A stretch of 64,000 nt of DNA, taken from NCBI RefSeq assembly GCF_001545075.1, contig NZ_FCOB02000026.1:1-64000 (forward strand). Direction: 5' to 3'. The notes beneath the pieces were generated by a model that was given only the letters and a program-made list of their open reading frames with translations, was not told the origin of the DNA and made no database searches. A program made the translations under genes and the position numbers. Every line of letters begins with the position of its first letter. Position 1 is the first letter of the stretch. Below, in pieces: positions 16,909 to 25,359 of this stretch. This DNA is from Caballeronia ptereochthonis. GTDB taxonomy: Bacteria; Pseudomonadota; Gammaproteobacteria; Burkholderiales; Burkholderiaceae.

Positions 16909-16946
16909 GCGCGCGGCGGCTTCCAACGAGTCATCTGGAGAGAGAC

Positions 16947-18272
16947 ATGAATGACTCCGCAAGCGCGGAAGGCGCCGTCACGTCCCGCGTGATGCGCCGG
17001 CTGCTGCCGTTCCTGCTGCTGATGTACGTGCTGGCGTTTCTCGATCGCGCGAACATCGGCTTCGCGCAGAAGGCGCTGCAGCAGGACACGGGCCTCACGA
17101 ACGCCGCGTTCGCCTTCGGCGCGGGCGTGTTCTTCGTCGGCTATGCGCTGTTCGAAGTGCCGAGCAACCTGCTGCTGCATCGCGTCGGCGCGAAGCTGTG
17201 GCTGTGCCGCATCATGGTGACCTGGGGCCTCGTCTCGGCGGGGATGGCCTTCGCGCATACCGCCGCGGCCTTCCACGTGCTGCGCTTTCTGCTCGGCGTG
17301 GCGGAGGCGGGCTTCTTTCCGGGCATCGTGTATTACCTGACGCGCTGGTTTCCGCAATCGTCGCGGGCGCGCGCGCTCGGCGTGTTCTATTTCGGCGCGC
17401 CGCTCGCGTTCATCTTCGGCGCGCCGCTTTCCGGCTTGCTGCTCGATCTGCACGGCGCGCTCGGCTTCAAAGGCTGGCAATGGCTGTTTCTGATCGAAGG
17501 GCTGCTCGCGTCGATCGTCGGCGCGTGGGCGTTCTGGTATCTCGACGACGATCCCGCGAAGGCACGCTGGCTCACGAACGAGCAACGCGCGCTGCTCGTC
17601 GGGCGCCTCGCCGACGACGCGCGCGCCGCGGCCTCGCACGGACCGCGTCGCGTGCTGGCGGCGCTCGTCGATCCGCGCGTGCTGGTGCTGTGCTGCGTGT
17701 ATTTCCTGATCCAGGCGGCGGTGTACGGCGTCGTCTTCTATCTGCCGCAGCAGGTGTCGGCGCTGCTCGGCGCCAAGGTGGGCTTTCGCGTCGGGCTCGT
17801 GACGGCGCTGCCGTGGATCGCCGCCGTGATCGTCACGTGGATCGTGCCGCGTCATGCCGATCGCACGGGCAGGCATCGCCTCTGCGCCGTGGCCCTGCTG
17901 GCGATGTCGGGCGTCGCGATCGCGGTGTCGGGGCTCGCGGGCACGCCGGTCGTCTCGCTCATTGCGCTGTGCTGCGCGGCGAGCGGCTTCATTGCCGCGC
18001 AGCCGCTCTTCTGGACGTTCCCGACGCGCTATCTCACGGGCGCGGCCGCGGCGGCGGGCATTGCCCTCATCAACTCGCTCGGCGGCCTCGGCGGATTCTT
18101 CGCGCCGCTGGCCCGCACCGCCGCCGAAGCCGCGTTCCATTCGACGAGCGCCGGACTCATGGTGCTCGCCGGCGCGAGCGTCCTCGCGGCGTTGATCATC
18201 ATCCTGATGGTGCGCACGCATGAAAGCAGCCCGATCGCCGATGCGCGCGGCAAGCCCGCGAAAGCATCCTAG
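16947..18272 (+). CDS. MFS transporter (anion:cation symporter family)
   Basis: A 441-residue, 12-helix major facilitator. The N-terminal LDRANIGFA motif and the RFLLGVAEAGFFPG segment are typical of the ACS family that imports sugar acids and hydroxy acids with protons. A probable substrate is rhamnonate or a related aldonate, given the dehydratase next door; this is inference. It starts 39 bp after the SDR gene with CTGGAGAG upstream and is followed 28 bp later by the dehydratase, so all three are one operon. Confidence 0.85.
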   Translation: MNDSASAEGAVTSRVMRRLLPFLLLMYVLAFLDRANIGFAQKALQQDTGLTNAAFAFGAGVFFVGYALFEVPSNLLLHRVGAKLWLCRIMVTWGLVSAGMAFAHTAAAFHVLRFLLGVAEAGFFPGIVYYLTRWFPQSSRARALGVFYFGAPLAFIFGAPLSGLLLDLHGALGFKGWQWLFLIEGLLASIVGAWAFWYLDDDPAKARWLTNEQRALLVGRLADDARAAASHGPRRVLAALVDPRVLVLCCVYFLIQAAVYGVVFYLPQQVSALLGAKVGFRVGLVTALPWIAAVIVTWIVPRHADRTGRHRLCAVALLAMSGVAIAVSGLAGTPVVSLIALCCAASGFIAAQPLFWTFPTRYLTGAAAAAGIALINSLGGLGGFFAPLARTAAEAAFHSTSAGLMVLAGASVLAALIIILMVRTHESSPIADARGKPAKAS

Positions 18273-18300
18273 ACAACGAAGCCAAACACGGAGCCAGACC

Positions 18301-19479
18301 ATGTCCATGCCCACGATTCGCCAGGTGCGCGCCTTTACCGTTCGCGGCGGCGGCGCCGATTATCACGATCAGGGCGCCGATCACTGGATCGACGATCACA
18401 TCGCCACGCCGATGGCCCGCTATCCCGAATACCGCAAGAGCCGCCAGTCGTTCGGGCTGAACGTGCTCGGCTCGCTCGTCGTCGAGATCGAGGCGAGCGA
18501 CGGCACCGTCGGCTTCGCGGTGACGACGGGCGGCGAGATCGGCGCGTTCATCGTCGAGAAGCATCTCGCGCGCTTCATCGAAGGGCAGCGCGTGACCGAC
18601 ATCGAAAAGATGTGGGATCAGATGTTCAACGCGACGCTGTATTACGGGCGCAAGGGGATCGTGCTGAACGCCATCTCGGGCGTCGATCTCGCGCTATGGG
18701 ATCTGCTCGCCAAGGTGCGCAAGGAACCGGTGTTCCAGCTGCTCGGCGGCCCGGTGCGCGACGAGCTGCAGTTCTACGCGACCGGCGCGCGCCCCGATCT
18801 CGCCAAGGAGATGGGTTTCATCGGCGGCAAGATGCCCTTGCAGCATGGTCCGGCCGAAGGCGAGGAAGGGCTCGCGAAGAACATCGCGAAGCTCGCGGAC
18901 ATGCGCTCGAAAGTCGGCGACGATTTCTGGCTCATGTTCGACTGCTGGATGAGCCTCGATCTCAACTACGCGAAGCGTCTCGCGAACGCGGCGCGCGAAT
19001 ACGGCCTGAAGTGGATCGAGGAAGCGCTGCCGCCGGACGACTACTGGGGCTATGCGGAACTGCGCCGCGCGGTCCCGAGCGGCATGATGGTGACGACCGG
19101 CGAGCACGAGGCGACGCGCTGGGGCTTTCGCATGCTGTTCGAGATGGGCTGCGCGGATCTCGTGCAGCCGGACGTCGGCTGGTGCGGCGGCATCACGGAG
19201 CTCATCAAGATCTCGGCCCTCGCGGATGCGCACAACGTGCTCGTCGTGCCGCACGGATCGTCGGTGTACAGCTATCACTTCGTCGTGACGCGCCACAACT
19301 CGCCATTCGCCGAGTTCCTGATGATGGCGCCCAAGGCCGATCAGGTCGTGCCGATGTTTACGCCCTTGCTGCTCGACGAACCCGTGCCGGTGAACGGCCG
19401 CATGAAGGTGCCGGAGACGCCGGGCTTCGGCGTGCGGCTGAATCCGGAGTGCGCGTTGACGCGTCCTTGCACACATTGA
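18301..19479 (+). CDS. rhmD: L-rhamnonate dehydratase
   Basis: Dehydrates L-rhamnonate to 2-keto-3-deoxy-L-rhamnonate. The 392-residue protein is an enolase-superfamily enzyme of the mandelate racemase subgroup: metal ligands lie in MFDCWMSLD, WIEEALPPDD and TTGEHEATRWGF, and the catalytic His in VVPHGSSVYSYHF. The WIDDHIATPM and PEYRKSR segments at the N-terminus are characteristic of RhmD. The ATG at 18301 follows GGAG; earlier in-frame ATGs fall in the transporter gene. Confidence 0.93.
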   Translation: MSMPTIRQVRAFTVRGGGADYHDQGADHWIDDHIATPMARYPEYRKSRQSFGLNVLGSLVVEIEASDGTVGFAVTTGGEIGAFIVEKHLARFIEGQRVTDIEKMWDQMFNATLYYGRKGIVLNAISGVDLALWDLLAKVRKEPVFQLLGGPVRDELQFYATGARPDLAKEMGFIGGKMPLQHGPAEGEEGLAKNIAKLADMRSKVGDDFWLMFDCWMSLDLNYAKRLANAAREYGLKWIEEALPPDDYWGYAELRRAVPSGMMVTTGEHEATRWGFRMLFEMGCADLVQPDVGWCGGITELIKISALADAHNVLVVPHGSSVYSYHFVVTRHNSPFAEFLMMAPKADQVVPMFTPLLLDEPVPVNGRMKVPETPGFGVRLNPECALTRPCTH

Positions 19480-19614
19480 CACATATCGGACGACTTCCTT
19501 CGGCCGTGACAGTTTGAGACGGAATCGGCAGCTCAATCGCAATCGCAGACTCTATGATTTGCGAGCAGTAATTGGGTTTGCCAAGTAAAAACCGTCTTAT
19601 AGGAAGTCGCTCGA

Positions 19615-22116
19615 ATGTCAGCGTTATCTCAGAAATGGTCCGTGCTCATGACGGCCACCTGTCTTGCTTTTGGGCTGTCGTCGGCTCATGCGGCGAATCC
19701 GCCTGCGTCGGCGGCGGCGCAGATCGAATGGCCGCGGGAGCTCGACACATCCACTCAGCGCATCGAAATGTATCAGCCTCAGATCGAGCAATGGAACGGC
19801 AACCGCATCGCGGGCCGCGCCGCGGTGGCGGTGGGCGCGGCGAGCGGGAATGCATCGCCGACTTACGGCGTCGCGCAGTTCACGGCCGATGCCGATATCG
19901 ACAAGGCGTCCGGTCTCGCGCGGCTCGCGAATATCCGCATCGGCGACGTGACCGTGCCGACCCGTCCGGGTGTCGTGGGCGACGTGAAGAGCGCGATCGT
20001 GAGTCATCTGCCGCCGCAGGGCATGACCGTATCGCTCGATCAGTTGCAGACGAGCTACGCGGTGTCGCAGCAGGTCGGCAGCCTGGAGAAGGTCGCGGTG
20101 CGCAATCCGGTGCCGGACATCGTCTTCGCCTCCACGCCGACGATCCTCGTCATGGTCGACGGCGAGCCCGCATGGCGCGACGTGAGCGGCGCCGGCTATC
20201 AACGGGCGCTCAACAGCCGCGCAATGCTGCTCAAGGACGGCGGCGGGCATCTGTATCTGCACGCGGCGGGTTACTGGTATGCGGCGGCCACGCTGAACGG
20301 GCCGTGGGGCGTGCTGGCTGCGCCGCCGCAGGCGCTCGTTGCGGCGGCCAAACAAGCCGATGCCGCCCAGAAGTCCGATCCGATGACGCCGCAAGGCGGC
20401 AAGCCCGCGCCGCAAGCTCCCGCGGTGCTCCTCGCGACGCATCCGGCCGAACTCGTCGTCACCGACGGACCGCTCAAGCTCGAGCCGGTCGCGGGCGTGA
20501 ACCTGCTGACCGTGACGAATACCGATCACGCCATCTTCGTCGTGCCGCAGACGAACCAGACCTATGTGCTCGTGTCCGGCCGATGGTTCCGCGCGCCGTC
20601 GGAAAAGGGACCGTGGCAGTACGTGCCGGGCAACGAGCTGCCGCCCGACTTCGCGAAGATTTCGCCGAACGATCCGAAGGCGAACGTGCTCGTCTCCGTG
20701 CCGGGCACGCCGCAGGCGAAGGAAGCGGCGATTGCGGCGACCATTCCGCAAACTGCGACCGTCGCGCGCGCGAAGGCCGCGATGAACGTCTCGTACGACG
20801 GCTCGCCGCGCTTCGAGCCGATTTCCGGCACGTCGCTCGAATATGCGGTCAATACGGCGACGCCCGTGATCGAAGTGAGCGGGGCGCAGTTCTACGCCGT
20901 GCAGAACGGCGTATGGTTCACGGGGGGCGCCGCGACCGGCCCGTGGCATGTCGCGACCGAGGTTCCCGGCGCGATCTACACGATTCCGGCCAGTTCGCCG
21001 CTGCACTACGTGACCTACGTGCGAATCTATTCGGTCACGCCGGACGCCGTGGTCGTCGGCTATACGCCGGGCTACATGGGCGTCGTGGTGAGCGACGACG
21101 GCACGGTCGTCTACGGCACGGGCTACGCGTACCAGCCGTATGTCGGCGCGACGTACTACTACGGCTATCCGCCGACGTACGGCTATGGCGCGGGCTTTGC
21201 GCTCTCGGCCGCCGAAGGCTTCGCGTTCGGCTTCGCCGCCGGCGCGATCTGGGGCTCGTCCTCGCCTTACTGGGGGCCATATTGGGGCGGATACTGGGGC
21301 GGTGGCGGCTGGGCCAACGTCAACATCAACCAGCAGAACTTCTATGGACGCTGGGGACAAGGCACCGTGACGCATACGGTCGGCTACAACCCGTGGACCG
21401 GCAACGCATGGCGCGGCACCTCCGCCGCGGGCTTCAATCCGGCGACGGGCGCGCACTGGCAGGGCAGCCGCGGCGCGGCGTTCAATCCGTATTCGGGCAA
21501 CTTTGCGGCCGGGCGTCAGGGCGGCTTCGCGAACCCGATGACGGGCCGCGAAGGCGCGGGTCGCGCGGGTGTGGTCGGCAACGCCTATACCGGCAATTAC
21601 GCCGCGGGACGCGCGGGCGCGGTCGCGAATCCCGCGACGGGACGCGCCGCGGCGGGCCGGGCGGGTATCGAAGGCAACGCGTATGACGGCAACTACGCGG
21701 CGGGCCGCCAGGTCGCCGGCTACAACGCCCAGACCGGTCGCGCGGGCGTCGCGGAGCGGGGCATCACCGGCAACGTGCAGGACGGCACGGCGCACGCGGT
21801 GAACAAGGGCGTGGTGACGAACGCGTCGCGCGGCAACGCGGTTGCCTGGAATAACGGCGATGTCTACGCCGCGCACGACGGCAACGTCTATCAGCACACC
21901 GAGGACGGCGGTTGGCAGCAACATACGTCCAATGGCTGGCAGCCGGTGCAGCACGACAATTCAGCGGCGAGCAACAATCTGGACCAGATGCGGCAATCGC
22001 GCGAAACGGGGCAGCAGCGCTTCGACAATCGCTGGAGCGGCGGTGGAGGCTTCAATGGCGGCGGTGGCGGTTTCCACGGCGGAGGCGGTGGTTTCCACGG
22101 CGGCTTCCGACGCTAG
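19615..22116 (+). CDS. Large secreted protein with glycine-rich repeat tail
   Basis: An 833-residue exported protein. Residues 1-26 are a Sec signal ending AHA|A. The middle (30-480) has several beta-rich W/Y repeats of the form GxWFxxxxxxGPW (for example RWFRAPSEKGPWQYV), the type annotated as carbohydrate-binding family V/XII. A Tyr/Gly-rich stretch (about 495-575) precedes imperfect repeats built on GNxYxGNYAAGR and ATGRAAAGRAG, then a Gln-rich segment and a C-terminal GGGGFHGG tail. Likely cell-surface or matrix. It interrupts the rhamnose genes. AGGAAG supports the start. Confidence 0.8.
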   Translation: MSALSQKWSVLMTATCLAFGLSSAHAANPPASAAAQIEWPRELDTSTQRIEMYQPQIEQWNGNRIAGRAAVAVGAASGNASPTYGVAQFTADADIDKASGLARLANIRIGDVTVPTRPGVVGDVKSAIVSHLPPQGMTVSLDQLQTSYAVSQQVGSLEKVAVRNPVPDIVFASTPTILVMVDGEPAWRDVSGAGYQRALNSRAMLLKDGGGHLYLHAAGYWYAAATLNGPWGVLAAPPQALVAAAKQADAAQKSDPMTPQGGKPAPQAPAVLLATHPAELVVTDGPLKLEPVAGVNLLTVTNTDHAIFVVPQTNQTYVLVSGRWFRAPSEKGPWQYVPGNELPPDFAKISPNDPKANVLVSVPGTPQAKEAAIAATIPQTATVARAKAAMNVSYDGSPRFEPISGTSLEYAVNTATPVIEVSGAQFYAVQNGVWFTGGAATGPWHVATEVPGAIYTIPASSPLHYVTYVRIYSVTPDAVVVGYTPGYMGVVVSDDGTVVYGTGYAYQPYVGATYYYGYPPTYGYGAGFALSAAEGFAFGFAAGAIWGSSSPYWGPYWGGYWGGGGWANVNINQQNFYGRWGQGTVTHTVGYNPWTGNAWRGTSAAGFNPATGAHWQGSRGAAFNPYSGNFAAGRQGGFANPMTGREGAGRAGVVGNAYTGNYAAGRAGAVANPATGRAAAGRAGIEGNAYDGNYAAGRQVAGYNAQTGRAGVAERGITGNVQDGTAHAVNKGVVTNASRGNAVAWNNGDVYAAHDGNVYQHTEDGGWQQHTSNGWQPVQHDNSAASNNLDQMRQSRETGQQRFDNRWSGGGGFNGGGGGFHGGGGGFHGGFRR

Positions 22117-22185
22117 GCGCGCAGGCATGTAATCAAACCCGGATGGCGGCCCGCTCCGTCATCCGTTCGACATGGGGAGACATTC

Positions 22186-22968
22186 ATGCTTCTGGAAAAC
22201 AAGGTGGTGGTCGTCACGGGCGGCTCGCGCGGCATCGGCCGGGCGATCGCGCTCGCGAGCGCGCGCGAAGGCGCGGATGTCGCCATCAACTACTGGGGCG
22301 ACAACGACAAGTCCTACGGCAAGGAGTCGGCGGTCGAGTCGATCGTCGGCGAGATCGAAGCGCTGGGGCGGCGCGCGATCGCGGTCGAAGGCAATGTGGC
22401 CGAGCGCGAGACGGGCATCGAGCTCGTCCGCCGCACGGTCGAGGCGTTCGGACGCGTCGACGTGCTGTCGAGCAACGCGGGCATCTGCCCGTTTCACGCG
22501 TTTCTCGACATGCCGCCTTCCGTCTATGAAACCACCGTCGCCGTGAATCTGAACGGCGCGTTCTACGTGACGCAGGCCGCCGCGAACCAGATGAAGGCGC
22601 AGGGCACGGGCGGCGCGATCGTCGCGACGAGCTCGATCAGCGCGCTCGTCGGCGGCGGCATGCAGACGCACTACACGCCAACCAAGGCGGGCGTCCATTC
22701 GTTGATGCAATCCTGCGCAATCGCACTCGGGCCGTACGGCATCCGCTGCAACTCGGTGATGCCGGGCACCATCGCGACCGATCTGAACGCCCAGGATCTC
22801 TCGGACGCGGACAAGCGCGCCTACATGGAAAAGCGCATTCCGCTGGGGCGACTGGGCGCGCCGGACGATGTCGCGCAATGCGTGGTGTTCCTCGCCTCCG
22901 ACCGCGCTCGTTATGTCACGGGCGCGTCGCTGCTGGTGGACGGCGGGCTCTTCGTGAATCTCCAGTAG
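22186..22968 (+). CDS. L-rhamnose 1-dehydrogenase (SDR)
   Basis: Oxidises L-rhamnose to L-rhamnono-1,4-lactone with NAD(P)+. The 260-residue SDR has TGGSRGIG (11-18), Tyr163 and Lys167, and several segments that match characterised bacterial L-rhamnose dehydrogenases closely: NAGICPFHAFLDMP, SSISALVGGGMQTHYTP and the C-terminal TGASLLVDGGLFVNLQ. Its start lies 69 bp after the secreted protein gene; GGGGAGA precedes it. It converges on the LysR gene with only 7 bp between. Confidence 0.9.
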   Translation: MLLENKVVVVTGGSRGIGRAIALASAREGADVAINYWGDNDKSYGKESAVESIVGEIEALGRRAIAVEGNVAERETGIELVRRTVEAFGRVDVLSSNAGICPFHAFLDMPPSVYETTVAVNLNGAFYVTQAAANQMKAQGTGGAIVATSSISALVGGGMQTHYTPTKAGVHSLMQSCAIALGPYGIRCNSVMPGTIATDLNAQDLSDADKRAYMEKRIPLGRLGAPDDVAQCVVFLASDRARYVTGASLLVDGGLFVNLQ

Positions 22969-22975
22969 CGTCCGG

Positions 22976-23941
22976 TCAATGTGACAGCGCCGAGTATTTG
23001 CGCAGCAGCGCGATGAAGTACTCGGCCGGCTCGCTGAGCGTCTCGAACTTGCGGCGCAACAGGCCGAAGCCCGACAGGCTCTTGCCGATCTCGATCGGCA
23101 ACTCGATCAGCAGTTGCGCGCGCAGGTAATCGCGCACGACGGACTCGGGCAGCATCGCGACGGCCTCGCTGTTCTGCAGCAATTGCAGCGTCGCGAAGAT
23201 CGATGCGCATTCGACGATATCGGCGGGCGTCGTCAGGCCGGCGCGCGCGAGCTCGTCTTCGAACAGGCCGCGCGCGGGACTCGTGATCGGCTGCAGGATC
23301 CACGGCCAGCCGACGAGCGTCTCAAGCGTGAGCGAAGTCTTGCCGGCAAGCGGATGCCCCGCGCGCACGACGAGCCGCATCGCTTCGCGCGCGAGCGGCT
23401 CGAAGTCGAAATCGTTGTGCTGCAGGGGCGTGGTGAGGCGTCCGAGCGCGAGCTCGATTTCGCGGCGATGCAGCAATTGCACGACCTGATCGCTCGTCTC
23501 GCCGAGGATGCGCACGTTCAGGAGCGGCCGCTCCGATTTCAGTTCGGTGACGGCCATCGCCAGCACGTCGGGCGCGGCGCCCATGATCGCGCCGACCGTC
23601 AGCTGGCCGTGGCCGCCGCGGCGCTTGGCGTCGAGATCGTCGGCAAAGCGCGTGAGATCCGCGAGCGAGCGGCGCGCGTAGGCGAGCGTCGCCATGCCGA
23701 GGGGCGTCGGCTGCATGCCGCGCGCGTTGCGCTCGAAGAGCAGAAAGCCGAACGCCTCCTCGATGTCCGCGAGCATGCGGCTTGCGCTCGGCTGCGCGAC
23801 GCTGATCGCCTCGGCCGCCTGATGCAGATTGCGCGCGTCGTCGAGAGCGACCAGCAGCGCGAGATGCTTGAACTTCAGGCGATTGACCAATGCGTTCGGC
23901 GAGATGCTCGGCGACACAGTTTGGGACACGTTGTGGTTCAT
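22976..23941 (-). CDS. LysR-type regulator of the rhamnose cluster (probable)
   Basis: A 321-residue LTTR. The winged HTH is at about residues 20-80 (LHQAAEAISVAQPSASRMLADIE split over two helices), followed by a two-lobe effector domain. It resembles the GbpR/sugar-sensing branch. I chose the ATG at 23941; an upstream ATG at 24004 would add an unlikely N-terminus. It is divergent from the mutarotase gene, and a T-N11-A dyad lies in the shared 163-bp promoter. Regulation by rhamnose or an intermediate is inferred from position. Confidence 0.85.
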   Translation of the reverse strand: MNHNVSQTVSPSISPNALVNRLKFKHLALLVALDDARNLHQAAEAISVAQPSASRMLADIEEAFGFLLFERNARGMQPTPLGMATLAYARRSLADLTRFADDLDAKRRGGHGQLTVGAIMGAAPDVLAMAVTELKSERPLLNVRILGETSDQVVQLLHRREIELALGRLTTPLQHNDFDFEPLAREAMRLVVRAGHPLAGKTSLTLETLVGWPWILQPITSPARGLFEDELARAGLTTPADIVECASIFATLQLLQNSEAVAMLPESVVRDYLRAQLLIELPIEIGKSLSGFGLLRRKFETLSEPAEYFIALLRKYSALSH

Positions 23942-24001
23942 TCGACAGTCCGCGTGGAAGCGCGCGATGATAAGGCGCAGCGATACCTTTTTGCGATCGG
24001 C

Positions 24002-24047
24002 CAATCCTGCTTTCGGATTGTCGTGTTATCGGTCGGCGAATTATAGT
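24002..24047 (+). promoter_or_regulatory. Promoter and LysR-type operator of the mutarotase/transport operon
   Basis: TTGTCG (24018-24023) and TATAGT (24042-24047) are 18 bp apart and fit a sigma-70 promoter. Overlapping the -35 is the perfect inverted repeat CAATCC-N7-GGATTG (24002-24020), which contains a T-N11-A core (24005-24017), the LysR consensus. This is a natural site for the divergent LysR protein to control both itself and the rhamnose transport operon. Confidence 0.6.
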
Positions 24048-24104
24048 CGCAGCACAACGAGTCCCGAACACAGGGATTCACTGATCAAAAGAAGGCGGCC
24101 CGCC

Positions 24105-24428
24105 ATGGAGACAGTGGCATTTCGCATGACCCTCAAGCCGGGCATGCGCGAGGAATACGAGAGGCGGCATCGCGAGATCTGGCCGGAACTGGCCGATGCG
24201 CTGCGCGCCGCGGACATCCGCGATTACTGGATCTTCCTCGACGAATCGACCGGACATCTCTTTGCCAGCTACAAGCGCACGGAACCCCATACGACCGATG
24301 CGCTGCCGACGCTGCCTGTCATGCGCAAATGGTGGGACTTCATGGCCGAGCTGATGGAAACACATGCGCAGCGTGGCGACAGCGCGCCCGTCGCGGTGCC
24401 GCTCATACCGGTCTTTCATCTTTCCTGA
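24105..24428 (+). CDS. rhaM: L-rhamnose mutarotase
   Basis: Interconverts alpha and beta anomers of L-rhamnose so that the dehydrogenase receives its preferred form. The 107-residue dimeric alpha/beta-barrel protein has the family's His22 in RRHREIWPEL, the RDYWIFLDE strand, and the KWWDFMAELM signature. Length is that of E. coli RhaM. The start at 24105 has AAGG upstream. It is first in the rightward transport operon. Confidence 0.93.
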   Translation: METVAFRMTLKPGMREEYERRHREIWPELADALRAADIRDYWIFLDESTGHLFASYKRTEPHTTDALPTLPVMRKWWDFMAELMETHAQRGDSAPVAVPLIPVFHLS

Positions 24429-24459
24429 AACGTTCGCCTCTTTCGCGAGGAGCGCTGTC

Positions 24460-25350
24460 ATGCAGGTCGTCGATCCGCATATCCATCTGTGGGATCTGTC
24501 CACGCATCATTACCCCTGGCTCGCGAATCCGCAGACGTCGTTCGTCGGCGATGCGGGCGACCTGCAGCACGACTATCTGCTTGCGGACCTGCTGCGCGAC
24601 GCGCAAGACATCGACGTGCTGAAAGTCGTGCATGTCGATGCGAACCACGATCCGGCCGATCCGGTCGAGGAGACACGCTGGCTGCAAGGCATCGCGGACA
24701 AGGAAGGGCGTGGCATGCCGAACGGCATCGTCGCGGGCGCGGACCTGTCGGCGGACGACGCGCCGGCCGTGCTCGAAGCGCATGCGGCGTTCGCGAACAC
24801 GCGCGGCATCCGCCAGATTCTCAACGTGCACGAAAACAGGCTCTACGACTATGTCGGACGCCACTACATGCGCGAGCCGCAATGGCGCAGCCATTTTGGC
24901 CTGCTGAAGCGCTTCGGCATGTCGTTCGACCTGCAGCTCTATCCGTCGCAGATGGAAGAGGCGGCGCAGCTCGCGCGCGAGCATGCGGATACGCAATTCA
25001 TCGTCAATCACGCGGGCATGTTCGTCGACCGCAATTCGCCGCGGGGCTATCGCGCTTGGCGCGAGGGCATGCGCACGTTGGCCGCATGCCCGAACGTCGC
25101 GGTGAAGCTGAGCGGCTTCGCGATGTTCGATCACGCGTGGACCGTCGAGAGCCTGCGGCCCTATGTGCACGAAGCCATCGACACGTTCGGCTGCGAGCGC
25201 GCGATGTTCGCATCGAACTTTCCGGTGGATCGGCTGTTCGGCACCTACACCGCGCTGTGGAACGCGTATGCGCAGATCGTGAGCGACGCCAGCGACAGCG
25301 AGAAGGACGCGCTGTTCGTGCGTAACGCGGAACGCATTTATCGGATCTAG
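24460..25350 (+). CDS. Amidohydrolase-family L-rhamnono-1,4-lactonase
   Basis: Hydrolyses the lactone formed by rhamnose dehydrogenase to L-rhamnonate. The 296-residue TIM-barrel protein has the COG3618-type N-terminus with metal-binding His7 and His9 (DPHIHLWD), further ligands in IVNHAGMF, and the terminal ASNFPVDR Asp loop. Substrate comes from context: mutarotase upstream, rhamnose ABC transporter downstream. GAGGAG precedes the ATG. A fuconolactonase role is possible. Confidence 0.85.
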   Translation: MQVVDPHIHLWDLSTHHYPWLANPQTSFVGDAGDLQHDYLLADLLRDAQDIDVLKVVHVDANHDPADPVEETRWLQGIADKEGRGMPNGIVAGADLSADDAPAVLEAHAAFANTRGIRQILNVHENRLYDYVGRHYMREPQWRSHFGLLKRFGMSFDLQLYPSQMEEAAQLAREHADTQFIVNHAGMFVDRNSPRGYRAWREGMRTLAACPNVAVKLSGFAMFDHAWTVESLRPYVHEAIDTFGCERAMFASNFPVDRLFGTYTALWNAYAQIVSDASDSEKDALFVRNAERIYRI

Positions 25351-25359
25351 GGGAAAAGC

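Noticed and set aside
19615..22116. Collagen-like or CRISPR-like repeat array in the secreted protein gene
   Set aside because: The repeats are imperfect, in frame and coding; there are no spacers or constant repeats.
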